Positions 35,083 through 44,436 of a DNA stretch of 64,000 nt are shown here, in pieces. Source of the DNA: Helcococcus kunzii ATCC 51366 (GTDB lineage: Bacteria; Bacillota; Clostridia; Tissierellales; Peptoniphilaceae); NCBI RefSeq assembly GCF_000245755.1, contig NZ_JH601088.1, positions 807,335 through 871,334 of the forward strand, written 5' to 3'. Both the position numbers and the translations under genes were made by a program. Under the pieces are notes generated by a model that saw only the letters and a list, made by a program, of their open reading frames with translations, searched no databases and was not told the origin of the DNA. How positions within the stretch are numbered: position 1 is the stretch's first letter; each line of letters starts with the position of its first letter.

Positions 35083-36348
35083 ATGGATATAAAGACACTT
35101 AATGCAATTAATTTGCAAAAGAAAAAATCATATCATAATTTATTAATTTTTTCTCTACTGGTTTTTCAAATTGTTGGCATATTTCTTGCTATATTAAAAA
35201 ATGATGAGATTACTTATAATGCATTATATGGTTCATTTGCATTTATAATTTTTTCTCTACTGGTATCTATCTATATCCCTAAGCTTACAAAGGGGGATAG
35301 TACTTTTATATTTTTAGTAAATTTTCTATATAGTATATCTTTAGTTATACTGTTAAGATTGGATAGTTCAACTGCATTTAAGCATATATTGTGGTATTTT
35401 TTAGGAATTTTCGTGTTTTTTATTGTCTATAATATTATGAAATATTTCGGAAAATACTTAAAAGACAAGTTTTGGCTATATTTTGCAATCACTCTATTAA
35501 CATTTTTAGCTACTTTAGTTTTAGGGTTTACTAGTGGTGGTGCAAAAAACTGGATAAGTATAGGTGGATTTTTTACAATACAATTGTCCGAGTTTGCTAA
35601 AATTTCTTATGTGTTTATGATTGCAAGTTTTTACAATAATTATGATGATTTTGTTAAGCGTAAATTTGGAAAATATTATTTAGTATTTTCAACATATCTT
35701 TTTTCAGGATTATTCTTTTTACAAGGAGAATTAGGTACTGCAGTGTTATTATTTGCAATAATGCTAGGTACTATGTTTATATTTGAAAGAAGATATACTT
35801 TTATTATATTAAATATTTTAATTGGATTAGTTGGTGTCTATCTTGCTTCTTTTGTGCTTTCACATATTAAAGTTAGGATAGATATTTGGCTAAATCCATG
35901 GAGTGACGCAAATGGACGAGGGTATCAAATTATCCAAGGTTTATTTTCAATTGCGAATGGTGGATTTTTTGGTACAGGTATAGGTTTGGGTAGACCAGAA
36001 TTGGTTCCAGTTGTAGAGTCAGATTTTATAATAACTGCAATCATGGAAGAAATGGGAATATTTATGGGATTCTCAATTCTTATGATGTATATTTTAATGT
36101 TTTATAAATCAATTAAAGTATCTCTTCAATTAAAATCTAAATTTTATAGTTCATTAGCTTTAAGTATTGGTTTATTATTTGCTATGCAGACATTGATAAT
36201 CTTTGGTGGAGTATTAAAATTAATACCTTTAACTGGAATTACCACACCATTTTTAAGCTATGGTGGTTCATCTATGATAGCTAATTTTGCTCTATTATCT
36301 GTATTGCAATACTTAACAGCAAGATCAGGAGATTGGGATGGAAATTAA
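35083..36348 (+). CDS. SEDS-family peptidoglycan polymerase (FtsW/RodA/SpoVE)
   Basis: The 421-residue protein has about ten membrane segments and SEDS motifs: GGAKNWI (near 149-155), LSEFAKI (166-172), NPWSDANGRGYQIIQGLFSIANGG in the large external loop, and the C-terminal TGITTPFLSYGGSSMIAN. SEDS proteins polymerise glycan strands from lipid II together with a class B PBP, which is encoded next (11-base overlap). FtsW versus RodA cannot be decided by eye. Confidence 0.94.
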   Translation: MDIKTLNAINLQKKKSYHNLLIFSLLVFQIVGIFLAILKNDEITYNALYGSFAFIIFSLLVSIYIPKLTKGDSTFIFLVNFLYSISLVILLRLDSSTAFKHILWYFLGIFVFFIVYNIMKYFGKYLKDKFWLYFAITLLTFLATLVLGFTSGGAKNWISIGGFFTIQLSEFAKISYVFMIASFYNNYDDFVKRKFGKYYLVFSTYLFSGLFFLQGELGTAVLLFAIMLGTMFIFERRYTFIILNILIGLVGVYLASFVLSHIKVRIDIWLNPWSDANGRGYQIIQGLFSIANGGFFGTGIGLGRPELVPVVESDFIITAIMEEMGIFMGFSILMMYILMFYKSIKVSLQLKSKFYSSLALSIGLLFAMQTLIIFGGVLKLIPLTGITTPFLSYGGSSMIANFALLSVLQYLTARSGDWDGN

Positions 36349-37747
36349 TAAATCAAAAAATAAAAAATTAGTATTTCTTCTAGCATCTATTGTTGCTTTG
36401 TTTCTAATTCAAGCTTTGTATTTAGTTTTTTTTCAATTAACTAAAGCTGATGAATTAAATAATCATAAATTAAATGCTAGAAATCAAGTCGATGAGACTT
36501 TGATAGCTAGAGGTACAATATTTGATAGAAATGGTAAAGAACTTGCATATTCTAAATTAGTAGATGGTGCTTATCAAAGAGAAAATCTATATAATTACTT
36601 ATATTCTACAATTATAGGATATAACTCTATACAATATGGAAAATCAGGACTTGAATTAACATATAATGCTGATTTATTAAATTTAAAACACAATGCGGAT
36701 ATCTTTACGCGATTAGATAATTTATTCGATAATAGCGAAAAAGGAAATGATTTATATTTGACAATAGATGATAAATTACAATCATATACCTATGATTTAC
36801 TTGGAGATAAAAAGGGAGCTGTTATAGTTGCAAATCCTAAAACTGGAGCAATTTTAAGTATGGTTTCAAAACCTTCTCTAAGTATTAAAGGATTAGAAGA
36901 TAATTGGGATGAAATTGTAAATTCAGAAGATGGTTTAATGTTAAATAGAGCTACACAAGGTTTATATGAGCCTGGCTCAATATTTAAGGCATTTACATCA
37001 ATTGCCTTTCTAAGAAGTGGAATGGACTTAAATTATAATGATACGGGAGAGGCAACTATTGCCGATTATACTGTACACAATTTTGATAATCAGAAATATG
37101 GTGAAATGGATTTAGAGAAAGCTTTACAAGTATCATCAAATACTTATTTCTTTGAAAAATCACAAGATGTGACAAATGAAATGTTCTCAGATACATTAAA
37201 GGATTTTGGTATTGGAGTTGATGACAGTTTCCCAATAAACAGAAATAAGTCAATATTCCCATATAAGAAGGGTTTATCAAATCTAGAAAAAGGAAATACT
37301 GCGTTTGGGCAAGGTGAAATGTATGTTACTCCTATTGATATGTTACAAATTGCAATGGGTATTGCAAATGATGGTGTAGTTTATAAACCATATATAGTAA
37401 ATAAGATTAATAGATCAAATGGGGAAGAAGTTACTAATCCTAAAATTTTATCTGATAAGATTGAAAAAAAATATGCTGAAACAGTCAGAAAATACTTGCT
37501 TTCAACTGCAAAATATAATGGCTATACATTAAATTCTGGTCAGACAATGGCAGGGAAAACTGGTACTGCAGAGACTACAAATAATCTAAATAATGCATGG
37601 TATTTAGGTATGTCACCGGCTGATGATCCAAAATACGTAGTTATTGTAGTTGTTGAAAGAACTGAACAACTAGCCGGACGTGTGGCAGCACCAATTGCTA
37701 TAAAAACACTTGATTATATCTATCAAAACAATATTGACAGTAATTAA
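36338..37747 (+). CDS. class B penicillin-binding protein (transpeptidase), PbpA-like
   Basis: The 469-residue protein has an N-terminal membrane anchor (about 10-32) and a transpeptidase domain with S214-I-F-K217, S266-S-N268 and K407-T-G-T410. The dimerisation part is short and there are no PASTA repeats, which resembles PbpA of the FHA-RodA-PbpA clusters more than FtsI or PBP2x. It cross-links peptidoglycan outside the membrane with the SEDS polymerase encoded just upstream. The terminator after it is not obvious. Confidence 0.94.
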   Translation: MEINKSKNKKLVFLLASIVALFLIQALYLVFFQLTKADELNNHKLNARNQVDETLIARGTIFDRNGKELAYSKLVDGAYQRENLYNYLYSTIIGYNSIQYGKSGLELTYNADLLNLKHNADIFTRLDNLFDNSEKGNDLYLTIDDKLQSYTYDLLGDKKGAVIVANPKTGAILSMVSKPSLSIKGLEDNWDEIVNSEDGLMLNRATQGLYEPGSIFKAFTSIAFLRSGMDLNYNDTGEATIADYTVHNFDNQKYGEMDLEKALQVSSNTYFFEKSQDVTNEMFSDTLKDFGIGVDDSFPINRNKSIFPYKKGLSNLEKGNTAFGQGEMYVTPIDMLQIAMGIANDGVVYKPYIVNKINRSNGEEVTNPKILSDKIEKKYAETVRKYLLSTAKYNGYTLNSGQTMAGKTGTAETTNNLNNAWYLGMSPADDPKYVVIVVVERTEQLAGRVAAPIAIKTLDYIYQNNIDSN

Positions 37748-37776
37748 CATAGAATTTAATTAGATTTTACCTAAAC

Positions 37777-37807
37777 TTTACATTGGTAAATTTTACTATG
37801 ATATAAT
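37777..37807 (+). promoter_or_regulatory. promoter of the surface repeat-protein gene
   Basis: TATAAT at 37802-37807 with an extended TG (TGATATAAT) and TTTACA at 37777-37782, spacer 19 bases. The extended -10 could compensate for the long spacer. Confidence 0.55.
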
Positions 37808-37844
37808 TTTTGTAGAACTAAATATATTTTTACAGGAGAATATA

Positions 37845-39152
37845 ATGTCTAAAAAAATTTTTAAGAAGATTTTATCTTTAGTAGTAGCAATTTCAATCAT
37901 TTTACCATTTTCACAGGTAAATGCTTTTACGGATAAGTCACTTCCTGCAGATTTTGAACTTTCAATTAGTAATGGTAAATATAGAGCGAGAAGGACATCA
38001 TTTCCATATGATTATTCTAAACTTATTGACCCAAATACTATGAAGGAAATAACTGCAGACAATAACTATAGTATAATTAATGATAGGTCATATTTTTTCC
38101 TTGTATTAGAGGGAATGGGCTTTTCTTATGTTGACTTTGTGACAACACAAAAAAAGGACAATGGTCATTATTATACATTAGATGATGTGGATCAAAATTT
38201 ATTAACTCTAAAAAAATTAAGTAATAGGACTTTCTACAATAATATATTAAATAATTACTATAATTATCTTGTAAGTAATGAAAAGAAATTATTGGGAACA
38301 AAAGATTCAAATAATAGAACTATTACTCAAGAAATAATTAAAAATAATATTTCCAATTATAAAAGAATAGTTGATAAATTAAAAAATATACCACTACCTG
38401 ATAATAGTAAAATTTTTTATAAAGCAGCTAGTGCTGAATTATTGGATTTTCATTATCAAATAAGATTTTATAATTTTGATTACAATAGATACACAGATTA
38501 TAAACAGGCTAAAGAAATGACTAAATTTTTAGCTAATGCGATCGCTCATTCTCACAAAGATTTGAGTGTTGAAAAAATAATAGAACACGGCGATACTATA
38601 TATGAACCAGTTGTGCCACAAGATTTTACTAAAATTGGTGAAGCGAGATTTGAAGAAGCTTGGTATAATCAAATGTATGATAAAAAACTTGATGGTTATA
38701 GATTTATGAAGAAAAATGGTAAAGAAGCATATGGTTGGAGTTGGACTCCCTTGTATGATTTAAGTGGTAAACCATTAGGTAAGAGTAATTGGAAATTCTT
38801 TAATTCAAAAGGTTTCAATATGAATCAAACATACAATGAAAATGGAAAAACTTGGTTATCACAAGAAGGACCAAATACTCAATATTATAGAGGTTGGTGG
38901 ACAAATCCTAGCAATGGATCAAAATATTATTTCAGATTAGGATCTGGTACTATGGTAAGAGGTCACCAATACATTGATGGATATTGGAGATATTTTAGAG
39001 GATCAGGTACACTAGCTATAGGTTGGCAATTTATCAATGGAAGTTGGTATTATTTTAGAAAAGGGACAGGTACAAGAGTCTCAGGTAGACAATATATTGA
39101 CGGAAGATGGTATAGATTTACATCTGAAGGAAAATTAATAGACAGAAAATAA
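37845..39152 (+). CDS. secreted protein with C-terminal choline/glucan-binding-like repeats
   Basis: The 435-residue product has a signal peptide (about 1-28, ending near VNAFT). Residues about 30-260 are a domain I do not recognise, rich in Tyr and Asn, with no catalytic signature. From about 275 to 432 aromatic repeats appear, most regular after 345: GWWTNPSNGSKYYF, GHQYIDGYWRYF, GWQFINGSWYYF and GRQYIDGRWYRF, each followed by a short Gly/Thr loop. These resemble cell-wall/choline-binding or glucan-binding modules of streptococci and clostridia. The protein is probably held at the surface without covalent linkage (no LPxTG). Single-gene unit with its own promoter and terminator. Confidence 0.8.
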   Translation: MSKKIFKKILSLVVAISIILPFSQVNAFTDKSLPADFELSISNGKYRARRTSFPYDYSKLIDPNTMKEITADNNYSIINDRSYFFLVLEGMGFSYVDFVTTQKKDNGHYYTLDDVDQNLLTLKKLSNRTFYNNILNNYYNYLVSNEKKLLGTKDSNNRTITQEIIKNNISNYKRIVDKLKNIPLPDNSKIFYKAASAELLDFHYQIRFYNFDYNRYTDYKQAKEMTKFLANAIAHSHKDLSVEKIIEHGDTIYEPVVPQDFTKIGEARFEEAWYNQMYDKKLDGYRFMKKNGKEAYGWSWTPLYDLSGKPLGKSNWKFFNSKGFNMNQTYNENGKTWLSQEGPNTQYYRGWWTNPSNGSKYYFRLGSGTMVRGHQYIDGYWRYFRGSGTLAIGWQFINGSWYYFRKGTGTRVSGRQYIDGRWYRFTSEGKLIDRK

Positions 39153-39158
39153 AAAATA

Positions 39159-39200
39159 TGGAGCTGTCGCAAAAATTTCTTTTGCAATAGCTCCATTTAC
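39159..39200. terminator. bidirectional terminator between convergent genes
   Basis: TGGAGCTGTCGCAAAA (39159-39174) pairs with TTTTGCAATAGCTCCA (39180-39195). It lies between the surface-protein gene and the minus-strand NAD kinase gene. Confidence 0.88.
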
Positions 39201-39233
39201 TATTTTATATGTTTTATCATATATTGAGACAAA

Positions 39234-40037
39234 TTACATAATAAATTTTTCTGTAATATTTTTCCAGAACCAATTTTTATCAAATATTATTTTCTTAATT
39301 CTTTTATCTGATAATTTAATTTCTATATTATTTATGTGTTCTATCTCTTTATGAAGTCCATCCACACCAAAAGCGAAATATGATTCTTCAGGCTTTGAGG
39401 TTATAAGTTTTATAATAGTATCCTTTGGAACAATTAGGCTCTTATCAAGTGATCTATGTAAAGTAGATCTAATTGGTGCGAGTGGAGTTATTTGAAATGC
39501 ATCTATATTTTGAAATAATATAGCTCCTCCTGCAGAAAGATTATATGCTGTTGAACCTGAAGGAGTAGAGAATATAATCCCATCGCCAGCAAATTTTTGA
39601 AGAAGAACATCATCTACAAATAAATCAAAATGAATGGCTTCAGTGTATTTAGTTTTTAATACCAACTCATTAATTGACTTAAAAATATGTTTATCATTAT
39701 CTGTATTTACAATACAATCTATTACCCTTAAGTCAATTTCTATAAAATCCTTATTTCTTATCTTTTCTATAGCATCTAAAACATCAGTATGTTTAACATC
39801 ATTATAAAATCCAAGATGTCCTGTATTTATACCGATAAATGGTATTTCTGAAAAATTGGAATCATGTATCGCTTTTATAAAGGTCCCATCTCCACCAATT
39901 ACAATGTTAAAATCTGCTGTTTCATCGTATTCTTCATTAATGACAAAGTCATGCTTTTTTAATTCGTTTATGACTATTTTTTTTATATCTTCTGTTAAAT
40001 TGTATCTATTAGAAAATATATTTACTTTTTGAGACAT
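39234..40037 (-). CDS. nadK: NAD kinase
   Basis: The 267-residue protein carries the NAD-kinase glycine motif IGGDGTFIKAI (near 47-57), GINTGHLGFYND and TPSGSTAYNLSAGG. It phosphorylates NAD to NADP in the cytoplasm. Length is normal for the Gram-positive type. GGAGG stands before the start on the minus strand. In many Firmicutes the gene sits with recN or an rRNA methylase; here it stands alone, divergent from the structured RNA at 40144. Confidence 0.95.
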   Translation of the reverse strand: MSQKVNIFSNRYNLTEDIKKIVINELKKHDFVINEEYDETADFNIVIGGDGTFIKAIHDSNFSEIPFIGINTGHLGFYNDVKHTDVLDAIEKIRNKDFIEIDLRVIDCIVNTDNDKHIFKSINELVLKTKYTEAIHFDLFVDDVLLQKFAGDGIIFSTPSGSTAYNLSAGGAILFQNIDAFQITPLAPIRSTLHRSLDKSLIVPKDTIIKLITSKPEESYFAFGVDGLHKEIEHINNIEIKLSDKRIKKIIFDKNWFWKNITEKFIM

Positions 40038-40143
40038 TACGACCTCCGTGTTTTCTTATAATAAAATTACCATATTTAAAAAAACTTTTCAAAAATAGTG
40101 TTAAATATTTAAACTTTGGGTATAGTTATGTTATAATAAGTAT

Positions 40144-40290
40144 ATCCACAGAGATTTTATAATTAACCTACACTTATTATAAGGGCATCCGGAGTTCATG
40201 TGTAGATGTAACGCCTTAAATGGACTATTGATATACGTGACAGGTAGCCCACCTTCACATACTGAAGGTGTAATTATGGTTTCTGTGGAT
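40144..40290 (+). ncRNA. structured small RNA, family uncertain (6S-like candidate)
   Basis: No reading frame fits, yet the region is much more GC-balanced than other gaps and folds well. A closing stem joins ATCCACAGA (40144-40152) to TCTGTGGAT (40282-40290). ATAATTA can pair with TAATTAT (40271-40277), CACCTTCA (40250-40257) with TGAAGGTG (40263-40270), and CTACAC with GTGTAG (near 40169 and 40200). A TATAAT at 40132-40137 with a weak TTTAAA at 40108 would start transcription at the closing stem. A 6S RNA is my first guess from the closed rod-like ends and the GTGACAGG...CCACC 3' part, but at about 147 bases it is short. It could be another regulatory RNA or a leader of the gene at 40338. 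Confidence 0.6.
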
Positions 40291-40337
40291 TTATTATAAT
40301 AAAAAGTAAATTGTAATAAAAAATATAGGGGGAATAT

Positions 40338-40910
40338 ATGTCAATAAAAGACTATTTTGTAGCAAAACAAAGAGAACTTGATAGAAAAAGAAAAATGGAT
40401 ACAGCTGGTAAAGTTGGATTAGGATTAGCTATTGGATCATTAATTGGATCTGCTGCTGGTTTACTACTTGCTCCAAAATCAGGTGAAGAAACAAGAGAAG
40501 ATATTAGATTAGCTGCTGAAAATGCTGGAGACTCAATTAAAAACAAATCCAAAGAAATTAGTAATGAAGTTTCTAAGACATATAAAGACACTGTAAATAA
40601 ATTAAGTAAATTTAGTGATGAAAAATTGACTGACTTAAAAAATATTGCAGATGATGTTGAAGATAAAGCTGTTGAAACAAAAAATAAAGCTGAAGACAAA
40701 GCTAAAGAATTAAAAGACAAAGCAGAAGATACAGCTGAAAATGTTAAAGATAAAGCTAAAGAAACTAAAGACAAAGCTGAAGACAAAGTTAAAGAAACTA
40801 AAGACAAGGTAGAAGATAAAGCAAAAGAAACTAAAAAAGACGCAGCTGAAGGTGTTGAAAAAACAGCAGAAAAAGTTGCAGATAAAGCTAGAGAAGTTAA
40901 AAACAAATAA
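40338..40910 (+). CDS. YtxH-like protein with long amphipathic repeat tail
   Basis: The 190-residue protein has a glycine-rich hydrophobic segment (about 25-47, GLGLAIGSLIGSAAGLLLAP) followed by KSGEETRE, the YtxH pattern. Residues about 100-190 are about 11-residue repeats of the type KAEDKAKELKD and KDKAKETKDKAED, similar to LEA/apolipoprotein-like helices. Such tails are thought to protect membranes or proteins under stress. GGGGG precedes the ATG. The next gene (DUF948) is a frequent partner of YtxH genes. Confidence 0.82.
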   Translation: MSIKDYFVAKQRELDRKRKMDTAGKVGLGLAIGSLIGSAAGLLLAPKSGEETREDIRLAAENAGDSIKNKSKEISNEVSKTYKDTVNKLSKFSDEKLTDLKNIADDVEDKAVETKNKAEDKAKELKDKAEDTAENVKDKAKETKDKAEDKVKETKDKVEDKAKETKKDAAEGVEKTAEKVADKAREVKNK

Positions 40911-40921
40911 GGGGGCATTAA

Positions 40922-41386
40922 ATGCTTGCAAATAATGCAATAAATATCTCATTCACATTTTCCGATTTTTTAATGGCTCTACTTGCTATTGCTGGTGTTG
41001 TTGCATTAGTGTTTTTAGCTAAGCTATTAATATCAATATCTAAAATAACTGATTCAGTTGGTAAAGTCTTAGAAGATAATAAATCTAGTCTTGATGAAGC
41101 TATTAGAGATTTACCTAAAATTACAACAAATATTACTGGTGTATTAGATAATACTAATAGACTAGTTGCTGATGTGAAACCAAGTGTAGTTTCTATGCTT
41201 ACAGATGTAAATAATGTTACAAGTAAAATTTCAAATGTAACTACAAATGTATCTGATACAGTTGAAGTTGTAGGTTTAGCTGCAGCTGATACTGCAAGTA
41301 GATTTACAAACACTGTAACAAATGCCACAGATTATTTAGCTTTAATTAAAGGTATATTATCTTATATCGGAAAAAGAAGAAAATAA
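40922..41386 (+). CDS. DUF948 family membrane protein
   Basis: The 154-residue protein has an N-terminal membrane segment (about 14-40) and a long helical part with regularly spaced Asn, Val and Thr residues (SVGKVLEDNKSSLDEAI, then VADVKPSVVSMLTDVNNV). This is the DUF948 plan, usually next to YtxH proteins and probably working with them at the membrane. It begins eleven bases after the YtxH gene behind GGGGG. A terminator follows at 41399. Confidence 0.8.
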   Translation: MLANNAINISFTFSDFLMALLAIAGVVALVFLAKLLISISKITDSVGKVLEDNKSSLDEAIRDLPKITTNITGVLDNTNRLVADVKPSVVSMLTDVNNVTSKISNVTTNVSDTVEVVGLAAADTASRFTNTVTNATDYLALIKGILSYIGKRRK

Positions 41387-41398
41387 ATAAGCAAATTT

Positions 41399-41431
41399 AA
41401 AGATGGAATGAAAGTTTCATCTTTTTATTTT
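41399..41431 (+). terminator. intrinsic terminator after the DUF948 gene
   Basis: AAAGATG (41399-41405) pairs with CATCTTT (about 41418-41424), followed by T-rich sequence. Confidence 0.85.
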
Positions 41432-41508
41432 GTATTTATTATACTATTTAAGCTATATAATAAAGTATACAAAATACATTTAAATAGCGATTTAGACAAT
41501 TATTCCAC

Positions 41509-41537
41509 TTGTAAATATTGACTTTATATGTTATAAT
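41509..41537 (+). promoter_or_regulatory. promoter of rpsB
   Basis: TTGTAA (41509-41514), 17-base spacer, TATAAT (41532-41537). The following leader of about 100 bases (41543-41642) is relatively GC-rich around AAACTGGTCGG and AGAGGCAGAAA, which is suggestive of a ribosomal-protein leader, but I cannot assign a known motif. Confidence 0.55.
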
Positions 41538-41642
41538 TCATTAGTCAAATAAACACATTATCTGTTTATATTTGTGTGCCAAACTGGTCGGATATTTATA
41601 GGATAATGGAAGAGGCAGAAAAAAACACAAAGGAGAAATGAT

Positions 41643-42500
41643 ATGTCAGTTATATCAATGAAAGCCTTACTTGAGGCAGGTGTACATTTTGGACACCAAA
41701 CAAGAAGATGGAACCCTAAAATGGGTAAATTTATTTTTACAGAAAGAAATGGTATCTACATTATTGACTTACAAAAAACAGTTAAAAAAGTAGATGAAGC
41801 TTATGATGTAGTAAGAGAAGTTGCTGCTGAAAGTGGAAATATCTTATTTGTTGGTACAAAGAAACAAGCACAAGATGCTGTAGAATTTGAAGCAAAAAGA
41901 TGTGACCAATATTATGTATCACACAGATGGTTAGGTGGTATGTTAACAAACCACAAAACAATCAAAAAATCAATTCAAAGATTAGAAGACATCAAAACAA
42001 TGTCAGAAGATGGTACATTTGATTTATTACCTAAAAAGGAAGTTATTAATTTAGAAAGAGAATTAGAAAAATTAGAAAAATTCTTAGGTGGTATCAAAGA
42101 TATTCCAGCTTTACCAGATCTATTATTTGTAATTGATCCTAAAAACGAAAATATTGCAGTAAAAGAAGCAAGAAAATTAGGTATTCCAATAGTTGGTATT
42201 GTTGATACTAACTGTGATCCTGATGATGTTGATTACCCAATTCCTGGTAATGACGATGCTATTAGAGCGGTTAAATTAATTACTGCTGCTATGGCTGATG
42301 CAGTTATCGAAGGAAGACAAGGTGAATCAAATGATGTTGATGCAGCAAGCTTTGCTGAAGAAACAGAACAAAATGAATCAGAAGAAACAATTGAAGAAGA
42401 TACTACAGAAGAAACATCTGAAGAAGTTGACTTAGAAGAAGTTAACGCTGAAGATTTACAAGATTCATTTGATGAAGATTCATCAGTTGATGCAGAATAA
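41643..42500 (+). CDS. rpsB: 30S ribosomal protein S2
   Basis: The 285-residue protein has the S2 signatures: [20 protein letters not shown] (about 5-24), [13 protein letters not shown], and [25 protein letters not shown]. The core ends near residue 232; the remaining 50 residues are an acidic tail of Glu, Asp and Ser, longer than in many S2 proteins. AAGGAG precedes the ATG. It starts the rpsB-tsf-pyrH-frr cluster. Confidence 0.98.
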   Translation: MSVISMKALLEAGVHFGHQTRRWNPKMGKFIFTERNGIYIIDLQKTVKKVDEAYDVVREVAAESGNILFVGTKKQAQDAVEFEAKRCDQYYVSHRWLGGMLTNHKTIKKSIQRLEDIKTMSEDGTFDLLPKKEVINLERELEKLEKFLGGIKDIPALPDLLFVIDPKNENIAVKEARKLGIPIVGIVDTNCDPDDVDYPIPGNDDAIRAVKLITAAMADAVIEGRQGESNDVDAASFAEETEQNESEETIEEDTTEETSEEVDLEEVNAEDLQDSFDEDSSVDAE

Positions 42501-42516
42501 TATAATAAACAAAATT

Positions 42517-42545
42517 AATAGGAAGTAGTATATCTACTTCCTATA
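42517..42545 (+). other. hairpin between rpsB and tsf
   Basis: ATAGGAAGTAG and CTACTTCCTAT form an 11-bp stem with a 5-base loop. No T run follows, so RNA processing, stability or partial attenuation is more likely than full termination. Confidence 0.65.
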
Positions 42546-42581
42546 TCACTATAATAACATAAAAATATTTAGGAGGATAAG

Positions 42582-43652
42582 ATGGAAATAACTGCAAAAA
42601 TGGTTAAAGAATTAAGAGATCTAACTGGTGCAGGTATGATGGATTGTAAACAAGCTTTACAAGAAACAGAAGGTGATATTGATAAAGCTGTACAATTATT
42701 AAGAGAAAAAGGTGCTGCAAAAGCTGTTAAAAAAGCAAGCAAGGTTGCTGCTGAAGGTGTAGTAAAGATGAAAATTTCTGAAGATGGTAAAAAAGCTTCA
42801 TTAGTTGAAATCAATACACAAACAGATTTTGTTGCTAAAAATGATAAATTCGTTGAATTATCCGAAAAAATTATTGATCATATTTTTGATAACAATATTA
42901 AAACAGTTGAAGAATTAAACAATTCTACAATTGAAGGTAAACAATTTACAGAATTCCTAAATGAACAAATTGCAAACATAGGTGAAAATATAGTTGTAAG
43001 AAGAATTGAAACATATGAAGCAGGAGATAATGAACTTATTTCTGGATATGTTCACTTCACAAATACAAATGGTGTTATCCTTAAAACTAAAGCAGATAGC
43101 GAAGAAACATTAGATGCTGCTAAAGATTTATTACAAAATATCACAATGCATATTTCAGCAATGGGACCAAATGTTGTTTCATACAAAGATTTTGATGAAG
43201 ACTTTATAGCAAAAGAATTAGATCAAATTCAATTAAAAATAACAGAAGATAATGAAAATAAAGCTATGATTGGTAAACCAACTCGTGAATTACCAAAATA
43301 TGGTTCAAGATCACAAATTTCTGATGAAGTAATTGAAGAAACAAAAAACAAAATTAGAGAAGAATTATTAGCAGAAGGAAAACCTGAAAAAATCCTAGAT
43401 AAGATTATCCCAGGTAAGATTGCAAAATTCCTAGAAGAAAATACTGAAATTGATAGACAATATGCATTATACAGTCAATCATTCATTTTAGATGATAGTA
43501 AAACTGTAGAAGAAATTTTAAATGACAAATCTGAAGAATTAAATGGTTCTATTGATGTAGTAGAATATGCAAGATTCAAAGTAGGCGAAGGTATTGAAAA
43601 AGAAGAAGAAAACTTTGCTGAAGAAGTTGCAAGTCAAATGAGGGGTGAATAA
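42582..43652 (+). CDS. tsf: translation elongation factor EF-Ts
   Basis: The 356-residue protein has the N-terminal UBA-like helices (VKELRDLTGAGMMDCKQAL, about 8-26) and the nucleotide-exchange motif EINTQTDFVAKN (about 77-88). It recycles EF-Tu-GDP. It is longer than the usual 280-300 residues: an extra stretch lies near 220-250 (after the second core subdomain) and the C-terminus is acidic. AGGAGG lies upstream. Confidence 0.97.
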   Translation: MEITAKMVKELRDLTGAGMMDCKQALQETEGDIDKAVQLLREKGAAKAVKKASKVAAEGVVKMKISEDGKKASLVEINTQTDFVAKNDKFVELSEKIIDHIFDNNIKTVEELNNSTIEGKQFTEFLNEQIANIGENIVVRRIETYEAGDNELISGYVHFTNTNGVILKTKADSEETLDAAKDLLQNITMHISAMGPNVVSYKDFDEDFIAKELDQIQLKITEDNENKAMIGKPTRELPKYGSRSQISDEVIEETKNKIREELLAEGKPEKILDKIIPGKIAKFLEENTEIDRQYALYSQSFILDDSKTVEEILNDKSEELNGSIDVVEYARFKVGEGIEKEEENFAEEVASQMRGE

Positions 43653-43669
43653 TTTTCACAAAGCTTATT

Positions 43670-43696
43670 AAAAGAGAACATTTAATGTTCTCTTTT
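43670..43696 (+). other. hairpin between tsf and pyrH, attenuator candidate
   Basis: AAAAGAGAACAT and ATGTTCTCTTTT form a perfect 12-bp stem with a 3-base loop, with four T in the downstream arm. It starts 18 bases after the tsf stop codon and could reduce transcription into pyrH. Confidence 0.7.
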
Positions 43697-43716
43697 GTGT
43701 TATAAGGGGAAAATCT

Positions 43717-44436
43717 ATGTATGCAAATAAAAGAGTGCTAATAAAATTAAGTGGTGAGTTTTTAGCCGGTAAAAAAGGCTTTGGAATGGATGATGATGCA
43801 ATAAATTCAATTGCTAAAGTATTAAAAGATGTACATGAATATGGTGTAGAAATTGGTATCGTTGTAGGTGGTGGTAACTTCTGGAGAGGAAGAAATGACA
43901 ATGATATGGATAGAACAGTATCAGACAATATTGGTATGTTAGGTACTGTGATGAATGCTCTAAGAGTACAAGCAGCATTAGAATCATTAGGTTTAGAAAC
44001 AAGAGTTCAAACAGCAATTCAAATGAATGAAGTAGCTGAACCATTTATTGTAAGAAGAGCAATCAGACATTTAGAAAAGGGTAGAGTTGTAATTTTTGCA
44101 GCTGGTACAGGTCATCCATATTTTTCAACAGATACTACTGCAGCATTGAGAGCTCTTGAAATCAAAGCTGATTGTATTTTACTTGGCAAAACAGGTACAG
44201 ATGCGATTTATGATAAAGATCCAAACAAACATGATGATGCAAAGAAATTTGAAAATTTAACTTATCAAGAAATTTTATCTAAAAATTTAGGAATTATGGA
44301 TGCGTCTGCGACATCACTATGTCAAGATAACAATATGCCACTTGTAGTTTTTGGTATAGATGATCCATCAAATTTATTAAAGGTTGTAAAAGGCGAAAAA
44401 ATAGGAACATATGTTGGAGGAAATAATGGTAGATAA
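43717..44436 (+). CDS. pyrH: UMP kinase
   Basis: The 239-residue amino-acid-kinase-fold protein has KLSGEFLAG (about 9-17), [10 protein letters not shown] (about 50-59), the TDTTAALRA motif and [10 protein letters not shown]. It phosphorylates UMP to UDP. The 3' end overlaps frr by 11 bases. AAGGGG precedes the ATG. Confidence 0.97.
   Translation: MYANKRVLIKLSGEFLAGKKGFGMDDDAINSIAKVLKDVHEYGVEIGIVVGGGNFWRGRNDNDMDRTVSDNIGMLGTVMNALRVQAALESLGLETRVQTAIQMNEVAEPFIVRRAIRHLEKGRVVIFAAGTGHPYFSTDTTAALRALEIKADCILLGKTGTDAIYDKDPNKHDDAKKFENLTYQEILSKNLGIMDASATSLCQDNNMPLVVFGIDDPSNLLKVVKGEKIGTYVGGNNGR

Noticed and set aside
40680..40860. Possible CRISPR-like or satellite repeat
   Set aside because: The repeats are imperfect, in frame and coding for an amphipathic helix; no spacers.
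40352..40918. 188-codon minus-strand open frame antisense to the YtxH-like gene
   Set aside because: A mirror of the KAEDKAK repeats, giving Ser/Leu/Ala/Phe low complexity; not a separate gene.
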